This document shows, in pieces, positions 23,245-31,583 of a DNA stretch of 39,011 nt. The translations under genes and the position numbers were made by a program. The stretch comes from an uncultured Verrucomicrobia subdivision 3 bacterium (GTDB taxonomy: Bacteria > Verrucomicrobiota > Verrucomicrobiia > Limisphaerales > UBA11358), in the NCBI GenBank assembly GCA_903884535.1, contig CAISEZ010000109.1, positions 1-39,011 on the forward strand, given 5' to 3'. Position 1 is the first letter of the stretch. Every line of letters starts with the position of its first letter. The notes below the pieces were generated by a model, which saw only the letters and a program-made list of their open reading frames with translations, had not been told where the DNA came from and searched no databases.

Positions 23245-25431
23245 ATGGACCAAATTAAAACCGTCACGCAACCCGAAGCCAGACTTCACTTTTTGGATTA
23301 CTGGCGCGTGATCCGCATCCGCAAGGCGATCATCATCACCGTCTTTTTGATCACCGCCATCATCGCCACGGCGGTGACGTTCATTCTGCCGGAATCCTAC
23401 GCCAGCACCTGCCGCATCAAGGTGGAAAACGATGTGAACGACGCGCCCGGCGGCAATGCGGTGACGTATTCGCAGAGTCCGTATGATCCGTATTTCATCC
23501 AGACGACCTTTGAAATCATGCAGTCGCAGCTCGTGTTGAGCAATGTCATTGCGGCGATGAACTTGAATGTGGAATGGGGCAAAAAATATTTCAACGGCGA
23601 GACGCTCAAGACCACGGAGACGATGGAAATCCTCAAGGGCCGTATGAGTCTGGCTCCGGTGCGTAATACCAAGCTGATTGCCATCACGGTTTTCAGTGAC
23701 GACAAAAACGAGGCGGCCCAGCTCGCCAACACCATTGCCGACGCCTATCGCATCTACCGGCTCCAATCGCGCAAAGATCTGGCCTCAAAAGGGCTGGAAA
23801 CCTTGAATCAACAGTATGCCGACGAGGAAAACAAGATTCAGATCGTGCAGACTAACATTGACAAACTCCGCAGCGACCTGGGCATTGTGGACACGGCCAA
23901 CTCGCTGCAATATTCGCCGACGCTGGGCTACGAAGATTTGCGGAAATACAACGACCAGATGATCGAAGGCCAGCGTTCCTACAACGAGGCCATGGTGAAG
24001 CTGGATGGATTGAAGCACATCACCAATGGCACGCTCCGCGATGTCTTGCCCTCGGTGGTCAGCGACGCCGCGCTCTCCGGTTTGCTGGACCGGCTGCATG
24101 AAGCCCAACAAAAATGGGTGACGCTCACGAATGATTATGCGGTCAGCAGTATAACCGTCACCCGCGTCCAGTCGCTGATGGATGAATTGAATCATGAGAT
24201 TGAAGACCGGGTCATCGGCATCATGGCCGGCCTTGATACCGAAGTGCAGTCCAAGAAAGCGGCGCTGGACGGACTCACGAAGGCGGTGGATGAAGCCAAG
24301 GCCAAGGACAAGATGCAGGCCGCCCGCAACCAGCCTTACTACGACGAGAAGCTTAAAAAGGAGCAGATGCTGGAACTGCACAAATTGCTCTATGCAAAAA
24401 TCCAGACGGAAAAACTGGATTTGGAAATCCCCAAAACCTCCATGGTGCAAATCACTGACACGGCCGAGCCAGGCAAGGCACCGGTCAAGCCCAACAAGAC
24501 GGTCAACATCGCGCTCGGCCTTATTTTCGGCCTCATCATGGGCGTGGGTCTGGCCTTCTTTATTGAATACCTCGACACGAGCGTGAAGACAATTGACGAT
24601 GTAGAGCGCACGTTCCAGGCCCCAGTGCTCGGCGTCATTCCGCAAAATATCGGCTACCTGCTCGAGGAGGGGAACGAAAGCAAACACGCCGAAGCGTATC
24701 GCGTGCTGCGCACCAACCTGCTGTTCTCGCGCCGCGACGAAAAATTGAACACCATCGTCGTGGTCAGCGCCGGGGCCGGCGAAGGCAAATCCACCACCAC
24801 GATCAATCTTGCCACCGTGTTCGCCCAATCCGGCAACCGCACGCTGATTGTGGACTCCGATTTGCGCCGTCCTACGCTGCACAAGCTGTTCAAGGTGGCG
24901 AACAATCTCGGCCTCACCAACTATCTGCTCAAGCAGAACACGCTCGCGGAAATCGTGCAAACCACCGCCGTGCCGAATCTGGATTTCATGGCCAGCGGCA
25001 AACTGCCGAGCAGCGCGCTGGGCATTCTCGGTTCGGCCCAGATGAAAGAGATGATCGCGGAACTCAAACAGCGCTACGATTTCATCTTCTTTGATTCACC
25101 GCCGATCCTGGGTGTCAGCGATGCTTCCATTCTGGCCAGCGAAGTGGACCTCGTCATGCAGGTCATTCAATACCGCCGCTATCCGCAGCCGATGACGCTC
25201 CGCGCCAAACAGATGATTGAAAAAGTCGGCGGCAACTTTGTCGGCCTCATTCTGAACAACATCAACATGTCGCAGGACGAAGGTTATTATTACTACAGCG
25301 GCTATTATCACGATTACTATTATTCCCGCTCCGCGGCGGAACAGGAGGCCGAAGCTAAGACTGAAGCCAAGACCGTGGGCAAGCCGGCGACCGAAGGCGA
25401 CACCGAAACGGGCGTCAAACAAAAATATTGA
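23245..25431 (+). CDS. Wzz/BY-kinase: polysaccharide co-polymerase with tyrosine autokinase domain
   Basis: 728 residues, Wzc-like. A Wzz domain opens with DYWRVIRIRKAIIITVFLITAI (first helix). A long periplasmic coiled-coil region (about 180-390) leads to the second helix (NIALGLIFGLIMGVGLAFFIEY). The cytoplasmic BY-kinase has Walker A GAGEGKSTTT (about residue 512), Walker A' TLIVDSDLRRPTLH and Walker B FIFFDSPPILG. The tail holds a tyrosine cluster, YYYYSGYYHDYYYS, nine Tyr in 14 residues, the autophosphorylation site. It would set polymer length and drive export through cycles of phosphorylation. A terminator-like hairpin directly precedes the ATG and no ribosome-binding site is visible. 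The reading frame just overlaps the region upstream of the Wza-like gene, so the operon is tight. Confidence 0.93.
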   Translation: MDQIKTVTQPEARLHFLDYWRVIRIRKAIIITVFLITAIIATAVTFILPESYASTCRIKVENDVNDAPGGNAVTYSQSPYDPYFIQTTFEIMQSQLVLSNVIAAMNLNVEWGKKYFNGETLKTTETMEILKGRMSLAPVRNTKLIAITVFSDDKNEAAQLANTIADAYRIYRLQSRKDLASKGLETLNQQYADEENKIQIVQTNIDKLRSDLGIVDTANSLQYSPTLGYEDLRKYNDQMIEGQRSYNEAMVKLDGLKHITNGTLRDVLPSVVSDAALSGLLDRLHEAQQKWVTLTNDYAVSSITVTRVQSLMDELNHEIEDRVIGIMAGLDTEVQSKKAALDGLTKAVDEAKAKDKMQAARNQPYYDEKLKKEQMLELHKLLYAKIQTEKLDLEIPKTSMVQITDTAEPGKAPVKPNKTVNIALGLIFGLIMGVGLAFFIEYLDTSVKTIDDVERTFQAPVLGVIPQNIGYLLEEGNESKHAEAYRVLRTNLLFSRRDEKLNTIVVVSAGAGEGKSTTTINLATVFAQSGNRTLIVDSDLRRPTLHKLFKVANNLGLTNYLLKQNTLAEIVQTTAVPNLDFMASGKLPSSALGILGSAQMKEMIAELKQRYDFIFFDSPPILGVSDASILASEVDLVMQVIQYRRYPQPMTLRAKQMIEKVGGNFVGLILNNINMSQDEGYYYYSGYYHDYYYSRSAAEQEAEAKTEAKTVGKPATEGDTETGVKQKY

Positions 25432-25463
25432 TTGCCGCTGAAAATTCCGAAGTATTACCGCTC

Positions 25464-26066
25464 ATGAAATTTAATTTAGACCGTTGGCTGCGTCTTGGCT
25501 GGTTGTGTTGGTTGCCGGTGACGGCCCTGTTTTTTGCCGGTTGCGCGTCCACTGCCGTGCCGGAAGCCGGCCCTGATCTGGAACAGCAGGTCGCCCGTTT
25601 CCATGTCGGCGACACCGTGACGGTTGTCTTTGACGGCCTGCCGGAGCAATTGCAGCCACACGAGGAACCCATCAAAGAAGATGGCACGATTACTTTGGAC
25701 ATGATCGGCTCGGTCAAAGCTGCTGGCAAAACGGCGGGCGCATTGCAGAACGAAATCCACGACCTTTACGTCCCCAAATTTTACACGCACCTGACCGTCA
25801 CCGTGAAAACCGGCGACCGCGTGTTTTTTGTCACGGGTGAAATCAAACAACCCGGCCGCCAGATTTATTCCGGCCAAATGACCGTCAGCAAGGCCATCAC
25901 TTCGTCCGGTGATTTCACTGATTTTGCCAATCGTAAAAAAGTCTGGCTCATCCGCGCCAACGGCCAGCGCATCAAGCTCAACTGCGACGATATTCTCAAC
26001 GGCGATGCCCCCGATCCGCAGGTTTATCCCGGCGACCAGATTCAGGTGACGCGCCGGCTGTTCTGA
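25464..26066 (+). CDS. Wza-like polysaccharide export lipoprotein of the export operon
   Basis: 200 residues from ATG 25464. The lipoprotein signal ends in FFAGC. The PES domain follows (FHVGDTVTVVFDGLPEQL, EDGTITLDMIGSVKAAGKT, PKFYTHLTVTVK), then an SLBB-like domain (VFFVTGEIKQPGRQIYSG to YPGDQIQVTRRLF). It would form the periplasmic/outer-membrane channel that docks on the Wzz/BY-kinase encoded just upstream. It starts 33 bp after the kinase stop and its own stop overlaps the ATG of the FHA gene as TGATG. It resembles the lone lipoprotein encoded at 10012-10656 but is clearly diverged from it. Confidence 0.9.
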   Translation: MKFNLDRWLRLGWLCWLPVTALFFAGCASTAVPEAGPDLEQQVARFHVGDTVTVVFDGLPEQLQPHEEPIKEDGTITLDMIGSVKAAGKTAGALQNEIHDLYVPKFYTHLTVTVKTGDRVFFVTGEIKQPGRQIYSGQMTVSKAITSSGDFTDFANRKKVWLIRANGQRIKLNCDDILNGDAPDPQVYPGDQIQVTRRLF

Positions 26067-26455
26067 TGGTTCAGCTCCGCATTCTTTCCGGTCAAATGGC
26101 GGGCGACGTTCAAGTCGTCCGCCGTTTTCCTTTTTGTATCGGCCGCGCGGCGGACAACGATCTGCCGATGACCGATGCCGGGATTTGGGATTATCACTTC
26201 ATGCTGGAGCTTCAGAAAAACGAAGGTTTCACGCTCCAGACTTTTGAAGAAGCTTTTGCGACCGTCAACGACCAGCCGCAAAAAAACGCGCGCCTGCGCA
26301 ATGGCGACGTCATTTCCTTCGGCTCGGCCAAAATCCAGTTCTGGCTCGCCGCGCCCACCCAGCCTGGCTTGCGCCTCCGTGAAGCGTTGGTGTGGCTGCT
26401 GCTCGCTGCCGTCACCGCCGCGCAACTCGCGATCATTTACTGGCTGCTGAAGTAA
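26066..26455 (+). CDS. Small FHA-like protein with a C-terminal membrane anchor
   Basis: 129 residues. Residues 1-95 follow an FHA fold: FCIGRAADNDLPMTDAGI, then YHFMLEL, and ARLRNGDVISFGSAKIQF (the LxxGDxIxxG strand pair). The phosphothreonine-binding residues of a standard FHA (Ser and Arg of SRxH, Asn of NGT) are not there: the SRxH position reads WDYH. The last ~25 residues are a hydrophobic helix (ALVWLLLAAVTAAQLAIIYWLL), so the FHA part would face the cytoplasm at the inner membrane. The gene is translationally coupled to the Wza-like gene (TGATG) and ends the operon. A regulatory or scaffold role for the BY-kinase is possible; this is inference. Confidence 0.8.
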   Translation: MVQLRILSGQMAGDVQVVRRFPFCIGRAADNDLPMTDAGIWDYHFMLELQKNEGFTLQTFEEAFATVNDQPQKNARLRNGDVISFGSAKIQFWLAAPTQPGLRLREALVWLLLAAVTAAQLAIIYWLLK

Positions 26456-26458
26456 GCT

Positions 26459-26535
26459 GTTGCAAGTTGCTGGTTGAAGGTTGCAAGTAAAATGCAGCCG
26501 CGCAAACCTGCAACTTTTAACTTTCAACCTGCAAC
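26459..26535. repeat. GTTGCAAGTT-type inverted repeat between the FHA gene and purH
   Basis: The arms 26459-26488 and 26506-26535 are 30 nt each and complementary at 23 of 30 positions, around a 17-nt centre. They are made of short words such as GTTGCAAGTT and GGTTGAAGG. The element separates two convergent genes and may act as a bidirectional terminator. It is built like the CACAGAT-type elements but from different words. Confidence 0.75.
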
Positions 26536-26539
26536 CAAT

Positions 26540-28087
26540 TCAATGCCGGAAATGCCGCGCACCGGTGAACGCCATCGCCATCCCGCGCGCATCCGCCGCC
26601 GCGATGACGTCCGCGTCTTTCACCGAGCCGCCGGGCTGGATCGCCGCCGTCGCGCCGGCCTCCGCCGCCGCGATGAGTCCGTCGGGAAACGGAAAAAACG
26701 CGTCGCTGCAAACCACGCTACCCGCCAGCGGCAGTTTTGCCTCGCCGGCCTTCCACACCGCGATGCGGCTGGAATCCACCCGGCTCATCTGACCCGCGCC
26801 GGTGCCGAGCGTCCGGCCTTCGCCGACGTAAAGAATCGCATTTGATTTCAGGTGTTTCACCACGCGCCAGCCAAACAGCATCGCTTTCAATTCAGCTTCC
26901 GTCGGCTGCCGCTTGGTCACAAATTTCAAATCCGCCGCCGTCGTCACCTTCAAATCGCGCTGTTGCAGCAAAAACGAATCCGCGCCCACGCTGCGCACAT
27001 CCCACGGCTGCGCCGACAACGGGCATTTGTTGATTTGCAGGAGCCGCAGATTTTTCTTCTTCTGCAAAATCTCCAGCGCCTCCGGCGAAAATTCCGGCGC
27101 GACGATCACCTCGCTGAAAATTTCCGCGATAGCCGCCGCGCACGCACCGTCGAGCGTTTGGTTCACCGCGATGATGCCGCCGAACGGCGCCTGCTTGTCC
27201 GTGGCGAACGCCTTGTCCCACGCCTCGCGCAGGTTCGCGCCCTGGCCGACGCCGCACGGATTTGTGTGTTTCAAAATCGCCAATGTCGGCGGGTCATTTT
27301 TGAATTCCGCGATCAGCGCCGCCGCCGCCGTCAGGTCCAAAATATTATTGTAGGAAAGTTCCTTGCCGTGAAGCTGCTTGAAAAAGTCGTGGAACTTGCC
27401 GTAAAGCGCCGCCGTCTGGTGCGGGTTTTCGCCGTAGCGCAGCGGCTGCGCCATCGGCGCGGAAATGGCCAGCACCTGCGGCAGCGCTGTTTTGTCGGCG
27501 GCAAATTCCTTTTGCAAATGCGCCGCGATCGCCGCGTCGTAAGCCGCCGTGCGCGCAAAAACTTTGGCGCAAAGCTTGCGGCGAAATTCCAAAGTCGTGT
27601 TGCCGTTCTCGGTGATCTGTTTTGCCACCTCGGCGTAATCAAACGGGTCCACCACCACCGTCACGCTGTCATGGTTTTTCGCCGCGCTGCGGAGCATCGA
27701 AGGCCCGCCGATGTCAATGTTTTCAATGGCGTCGTGCAGTTTCACGTCCGGCTTGGCGACCGTGGCCTCGAACGGATAGAGGTTCACCACGACGAGATCA
27801 ATCGGCTGGATGGCGTGCTGTTTGATGGCCGCCTCGTGCGCGGCGTTGCCGCGGATGAAGAGCAGTCCGCCGTGGACGAGCGGGTGCAGCGTCTTCACGC
27901 GGCCGTCGAGCATTTCGGGGAAGCCGGTGTGTTCGCTGATGTCTTTCACGACGAGGCCGGCCTCGCGCAGGGTTTTGGCGGTGCCGCCGGTGGAAATCAG
28001 CTCGACGCCGTGGCTGGCGAGGATTTGGGCGAACGGAACCAGTCCGGTTTTGTCGGAAACAGAGAGCAGGGCACGATGAATTTTCAC
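26540..28087 (-). CDS. purH: Bifunctional AICAR formyltransferase / IMP cyclohydrolase
   Basis: 515 residues, normal length. Catalyses the last two steps of IMP synthesis. The N-terminal MGS-like cyclohydrolase domain starts [19 protein letters not shown] and has [35 protein letters not shown] and the NLYPFE motif. The transformylase domain has [46 protein letters not shown], and ends with [20 protein letters not shown]. The formyltransferase active-site Lys-His pair (LKHTNPCG) is present. It is convergent with the export operon, with an inverted repeat between, and has no purine gene beside it. Confidence 0.97.
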   Translation of the reverse strand: MKIHRALLSVSDKTGLVPFAQILASHGVELISTGGTAKTLREAGLVVKDISEHTGFPEMLDGRVKTLHPLVHGGLLFIRGNAAHEAAIKQHAIQPIDLVVVNLYPFEATVAKPDVKLHDAIENIDIGGPSMLRSAAKNHDSVTVVVDPFDYAEVAKQITENGNTTLEFRRKLCAKVFARTAAYDAAIAAHLQKEFAADKTALPQVLAISAPMAQPLRYGENPHQTAALYGKFHDFFKQLHGKELSYNNILDLTAAAALIAEFKNDPPTLAILKHTNPCGVGQGANLREAWDKAFATDKQAPFGGIIAVNQTLDGACAAAIAEIFSEVIVAPEFSPEALEILQKKKNLRLLQINKCPLSAQPWDVRSVGADSFLLQQRDLKVTTAADLKFVTKRQPTEAELKAMLFGWRVVKHLKSNAILYVGEGRTLGTGAGQMSRVDSSRIAVWKAGEAKLPLAGSVVCSDAFFPFPDGLIAAAEAGATAAIQPGGSVKDADVIAAADARGMAMAFTGARHFRH

Positions 28088-28253
28088 GCGCGATAAAATC
28101 CCCGAAACCCGCCGTCACCGCAACCGGCAAATTGCAATTCGTGCGACAAATCTTGGCGTATACCGCAGGGCAACTAGTTTGGAAACGTTGCTTTTGTTTG
28201 AGGTTGGCGTGCTTCAAACAAATGTGTAGCTAATAAACTGTCAGACCACACAT

Positions 28254-28688
28254 CTACCATCCCTGCGCTTTTTCTAACAAGCGCACTTTTCCCGTTCCAT
28301 TAAACACAAGAATTGCGCCGGTCGTCGTGATGACGTATGTATTGGTTTTGGAACTTTCTTTCATCGCGAATAGTCCATGATATTTTATTTCCGTTATGAG
28401 ACCGCGCGAGCGCGCCTCTAAATCGGGGTCTTTTAACGTCACTGACACGGTGGAAACGTAGCCGGTAAACCAAGAGCCTGTTCCTAAATACTTTTCTGGA
28501 TATGGGGGAGTAGGACAACCGTCAGACAACCAACCCCAACGCCCGGCGCGCAAATGGTCAATTGTGATCGCTTCTGGGCTGTCGGCGTAGAGAGCAGCGT
28601 TTATACAATGCATCCCCAATAAAATTAGTGCCACGAGAATACACAGGCTCGCGACTACTGCTGCTGCGGTAATTCGGGTGATTTTCAT
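28254..28688 (-). CDS. Small membrane-anchored protein of unknown function
   Basis: 144 residues, not recognised. One N-terminal helix (AAAVVASLCILVALILLGM) is followed by a soluble part of about 110 residues, presumably outside the cytoplasmic membrane. It contains LRAGRWGWLSDGCP and a C-terminal strand-rich region (TYVITTTGAILVFNGTGKVRLL). The sequence looks visibly more AT-rich than the flanking purH and tolC genes. It stands alone between purH and a second unknown of the same plan at 28782-29243; the two have no obvious sequence similarity. Confidence 0.65.
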   Translation of the reverse strand: MKITRITAAAVVASLCILVALILLGMHCINAALYADSPEAITIDHLRAGRWGWLSDGCPTPPYPEKYLGTGSWFTGYVSTVSVTLKDPDLEARSRGLITEIKYHGLFAMKESSKTNTYVITTTGAILVFNGTGKVRLLEKAQGW

Positions 28689-28781
28689 GTGCTCTTACGG
28701 CCTAGAAAGAACTGCCGCCGCGCTATGTGAATTGCGCCAATGGAACTAACAGCGCCAACGACTTAGTAGGTGTCTTCATAA

Positions 28782-29243
28782 TCAAGGTTCAAGGAAAAAA
28801 TACATTCCTGGCACCCATACCTTGGGGTTCTTATGAGTGCAAACAAAATTAGTGTCCCCAATATCCATTCCCCACATTGGCAAAAAACCACTACCCCAAG
28901 CAAGTGTGACGTGGTAGGGGCCATAACTGCTCTCTGATAGCCGGTCACGCTGCACTAGCACTCTCGGAAAACGCCCTGATACCGGTATCTCCGACGGCGG
29001 CTTGTTTGTGACAAATCCCGGTATCACTTTCGCATAATTTGATGAACTGTATGTCGCGATAAGGCTGGCGGCCCAGGACTGTAACTCTGCTGGATTTTGG
29101 TGCCGCCGAATTTGAGACTCCCAATGATGCGTCTGAAAGTCATACCATAGGATCGGCGAAATAAAGAGAAATGCTATGAACAAAACACCCGCGCCAATTA
29201 CGAAAAGCGCATATCGAAATGGATGGCAGGTTGGCATAGTCAC
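28782..29243 (-). CDS. Small membrane-anchored protein of unknown function
   Basis: 153 residues, not recognised. The N terminus is a single helix (YALFVIGAGVLFIAFLFISPILW) followed by a soluble domain with SWAASLIATYSS, PVSGRFPRVLVQRD and a Trp/Gly-rich end (LAWGSGFLPMWGMDIG). The ATG at 29243 has no obvious ribosome-binding site; MPTCHPFR two codons later is an equal choice. Codon use and base composition look more AT-rich than its neighbours, suggesting a later arrival, but no mobile-element ends are visible. It has the same anchor-plus-domain layout as its neighbour at 28254-28688. Confidence 0.62.
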   Translation of the reverse strand: MTMPTCHPFRYALFVIGAGVLFIAFLFISPILWYDFQTHHWESQIRRHQNPAELQSWAASLIATYSSSNYAKVIPGFVTNKPPSEIPVSGRFPRVLVQRDRLSESSYGPYHVTLAWGSGFLPMWGMDIGDTNFVCTHKNPKVWVPGMYFFLEP

Positions 29244-29332
29244 CTATCAATAATTAGGCTTCAGTATTTGTGGCCTATCCTTTTTTCATGAAGGCTAGGT
29301 TCCGCTGGCTTTAAATCGTTGTCCAGCCGTTT

Positions 29333-30676
29333 TCACTTCGCCGGAGCCAAATCGGCCCCGATGGCGCGTTCCAGTTTGGCGCGGGCGGCGGCGTAATCGT
29401 GCAGCGCCTGAATTTGCGTCGTGCGCGCCTGCGTCAGCGAGTTTTCGGCGTCGAGCACGTCGAGCTGCGTGCCGGTGCCGGCGTCGGCGCGGGCTTTGGC
29501 TTCGCGCAGGGCTTCGTCGGCTTCCTCCTGCACTTTGGTCTGCGACTCCAAAACTTCCTTGGCCTCGATGAAATCGGAATACGCCGTGCGCACGGCGAGT
29601 TCAATCTGCCGCGACTGGTCGGCCAGATCGGTTTTGGCGTGCGCGAACTGCGCGTTCGCCTGGATGACTTTGCCGTGCGTCAGCAGCCCGTCGAAAATCG
29701 CCCAGTTCATCTGCGCGCCGGCGCTCCAGCCGTTAATGTCATGATCCAATTCCACCGGCTTGGTGAACTGCGCATTATACCAGCCGTAGCCGGCGAACAG
29801 CGAGACGGTCGGTTTGTAGCCGGCGCGGGCGTTGATGATGTTGAGCTGGTTCAGTTCAGCCTGTTTGCGCAAGGCCGTGAGTTCGGTGCGGCGGGCGAGC
29901 GCCTGCTGGATGGCGTCCGGCAGATTCACGTCATACGGCGCGGCTTCCAGCTCGTCGGTGAGATTCAGCGGAACATTTTCCCAGATGTCGCGCGGCAGAT
30001 TGTAGCCAAGCAGATTGGCCAGATTATTTTTGGCGATGCGATAAAGGTTTTTTGCGCGGATCAAATTCGGCCGTTCGTTGGCCACCGCAACTTCGGCGCG
30101 AAGCACATTGAACTTGGGCACCGTGCCGGCGTCAAGGCGATGCTGCTGGTCTTCGAGTTCTTTCTGCAGCAAATTCACGGACGCTTCGTGGACGGTGATC
30201 TGCTGGGCCGCGAGCAGCGTGTCGTAATATGCCAACCGCACGGCGAGCAGCGTGTCGGCCAGCACGGTCTGGTATTGCGCCAGGGCCTGCTGTTTGGTGG
30301 CATCGGCGGCTTTGATCGCCGCGCGAAGCTTGCCGCCTTCGTAAATGGCCTGAACGATTTGGATGCCGGCATTCCAATTTTCATTCGGCTGGGATGAGCC
30401 GGGGAAAAATCCTTCAATCGCATCCGGGTCGGTGTATTTATACTGGCCGGTCGCCGTCAGTTGCGGCAGCGCCACCGCGCGCGTCTGCACCACCAGGCCG
30501 TGCGAGGCTTGAAGATCATTCTGCGCCTTGAGGATCGTGGCGTTTTGCAGCAGCGCCGTGTTCAGCGCGTCGGCCAGCGAGAACGGCCGCGTCAGCCACG
30601 CCACCGTGTTTGTGTCCGCCGCCATGGCAGCCATGGTGAAACCGAGAAAGAGCGATAACGTCGTCAATGTTTTCAT
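29333..30676 (-). CDS. TolC-family outer-membrane efflux protein
   Basis: 447 residues. The signal peptide is MKTLTTLSLFLGFTMAAMA. Two repeats of the outer-membrane efflux fold are seen, each with long helices: LADALNTALLQNATILKAQNDL and VRLAYYDTLLAAQQITVHEASVNLL in the first, IQQALARRTELTALRKQAEL and DVLDAENSLTQARTTQIQALHDYAAARAKLERAIG in the second. The motif DAGTVPKFNVLRAEVAVAN is typical of TolC proteins in HlyD/ABC systems. It would form the trimeric exit duct for the HlyD-ABC exporter encoded divergently from 30774. The shared 97-bp intergenic region carries a palindrome that may bind a regulator of both arms. Confidence 0.92.
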   Translation of the reverse strand: MKTLTTLSLFLGFTMAAMAADTNTVAWLTRPFSLADALNTALLQNATILKAQNDLQASHGLVVQTRAVALPQLTATGQYKYTDPDAIEGFFPGSSQPNENWNAGIQIVQAIYEGGKLRAAIKAADATKQQALAQYQTVLADTLLAVRLAYYDTLLAAQQITVHEASVNLLQKELEDQQHRLDAGTVPKFNVLRAEVAVANERPNLIRAKNLYRIAKNNLANLLGYNLPRDIWENVPLNLTDELEAAPYDVNLPDAIQQALARRTELTALRKQAELNQLNIINARAGYKPTVSLFAGYGWYNAQFTKPVELDHDINGWSAGAQMNWAIFDGLLTHGKVIQANAQFAHAKTDLADQSRQIELAVRTAYSDFIEAKEVLESQTKVQEEADEALREAKARADAGTGTQLDVLDAENSLTQARTTQIQALHDYAAARAKLERAIGADLAPAK

Positions 30677-30689
30677 AAAACGGTTTCAT

Positions 30690-30705
30690 CCTACCATTCG
30701 GTAGG
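30690..30705. promoter_or_regulatory. Palindromic operator candidate between tolC and hlyD
   Basis: CCTACC-attc-GGTAGG, a perfect 6-bp inverted repeat with a 4-bp centre, in the middle of a divergent intergenic region. Size and place suit a dimeric repressor such as a TetR-family protein, but no regulator gene is adjacent. Confidence 0.5.
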
Positions 30706-30773
30706 TTGAAAGTCGAACAATCGTTTCGCTCGTCAATTTTCCCCGCCCGTGCTACCGTCAAATCAAGGTGCAC

Positions 30774-31580
30774 ATGAGAAATATTCTGCCCGTCATCCTG
30801 TCCGCGCTGGCGGCCGCGCTGCTCGCCGGCTGCTCCCCCAAGCCGTCCGGTGACGCTCAGGGTTACATCGAGGGCGAATACGTTTATCTCGCGGCGCCGC
30901 TCGGCGGCGCGCTCACGAATCTCGCCGTGGCGCGCGGCGATACCGTCAAGGCCGGCCAGTTGGTGTTTGAACTCGAACGGCAATCCGAAGCCGCCGCGCT
31001 GGAGCAGGCGGAAAAAAATCTCGCGGCGGCCAACGCCAGCCTCGCGCTGGCGGAATCGGTTTTCCAGCGGCGCAAAACGCTGCGCGAAAATCCGTCCGCC
31101 ATTGTTTCCGCCGAGGAACTGGATCAAGCCCACGCGCAACGCGATGCCGCAGCGGCGGAAGTCGCTTCGCAACAAGCCGCGCTCGACAAGGCCAGATGGG
31201 CGTTTGACCAGAAACAGCAGTTCGCGCCGGTGGACGCGGCGGTGCACGACACGCTTTACCGCAGCGGCGAATTTGTCGCTGCCGGAAATCCGGTCGTGGT
31301 TTTATTGCCGCCGGGAAATTTGAAAGTGCGCTTTTTTGTGCCGCAGGAAAAGCTGCCGCAGGTGAAAGTCGGCGGTGCCGTGCTGGTGAAGTGTGACGGC
31401 GCGGCGCACACGATCAGCGCCACGGTGAATTACATTGCCACGCAGGCCGAATACACGCCGCCGGTGATTTACAGCCGCGAGACGCGGGCGGAGCTGGTGT
31501 TCATGATCGAGGCGAAATTTTCTCCAGCCGACGCGGCGGATCTTCGGCCCGGCCAGCCGGTGGACGTGCAACTGCCTTGA
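30774..31580 (+). CDS. HlyD-family periplasmic adaptor lipoprotein
   Basis: 268 residues from ATG 30774, chosen because AAGG lies 6 nt upstream (a GTG at 30768 is the alternative). The lipoprotein signal ends LLAGC (Cys20). A split lipoyl/biotinyl-like domain flanks a coiled-coil hairpin: GYIEGEYVYLAAPLGGALTN, then AALEQAEKNLAAANASLALAE and SAEELDQAHAQRDAAAAEVA, then FAPVDAAVHDTLYRSGEFV and a beta-barrel region (VRFFVPQEKLPQVKVGG). It would bridge an inner-membrane ABC transporter and TolC. The closest known layout is the YbhG/YhiI type. It stops 3 bp before the ATPase gene. Confidence 0.92.
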   Translation: MRNILPVILSALAAALLAGCSPKPSGDAQGYIEGEYVYLAAPLGGALTNLAVARGDTVKAGQLVFELERQSEAAALEQAEKNLAAANASLALAESVFQRRKTLRENPSAIVSAEELDQAHAQRDAAAAEVASQQAALDKARWAFDQKQQFAPVDAAVHDTLYRSGEFVAAGNPVVVLLPPGNLKVRFFVPQEKLPQVKVGGAVLVKCDGAAHTISATVNYIATQAEYTPPVIYSRETRAELVFMIEAKFSPADAADLRPGQPVDVQLP

Positions 31581-31583
31581 TTT

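Noticed and set aside
23785-24960. Minus-strand open frame opposite the BY-kinase gene
   Set aside because: Antisense shadow; the plus strand carries clear Walker motifs.
26852-28096. Long plus-strand open frame (about 414 residues) opposite purH
   Set aside because: Very Arg/His-rich composition without domains; it is the antisense shadow of the high-GC purH gene.
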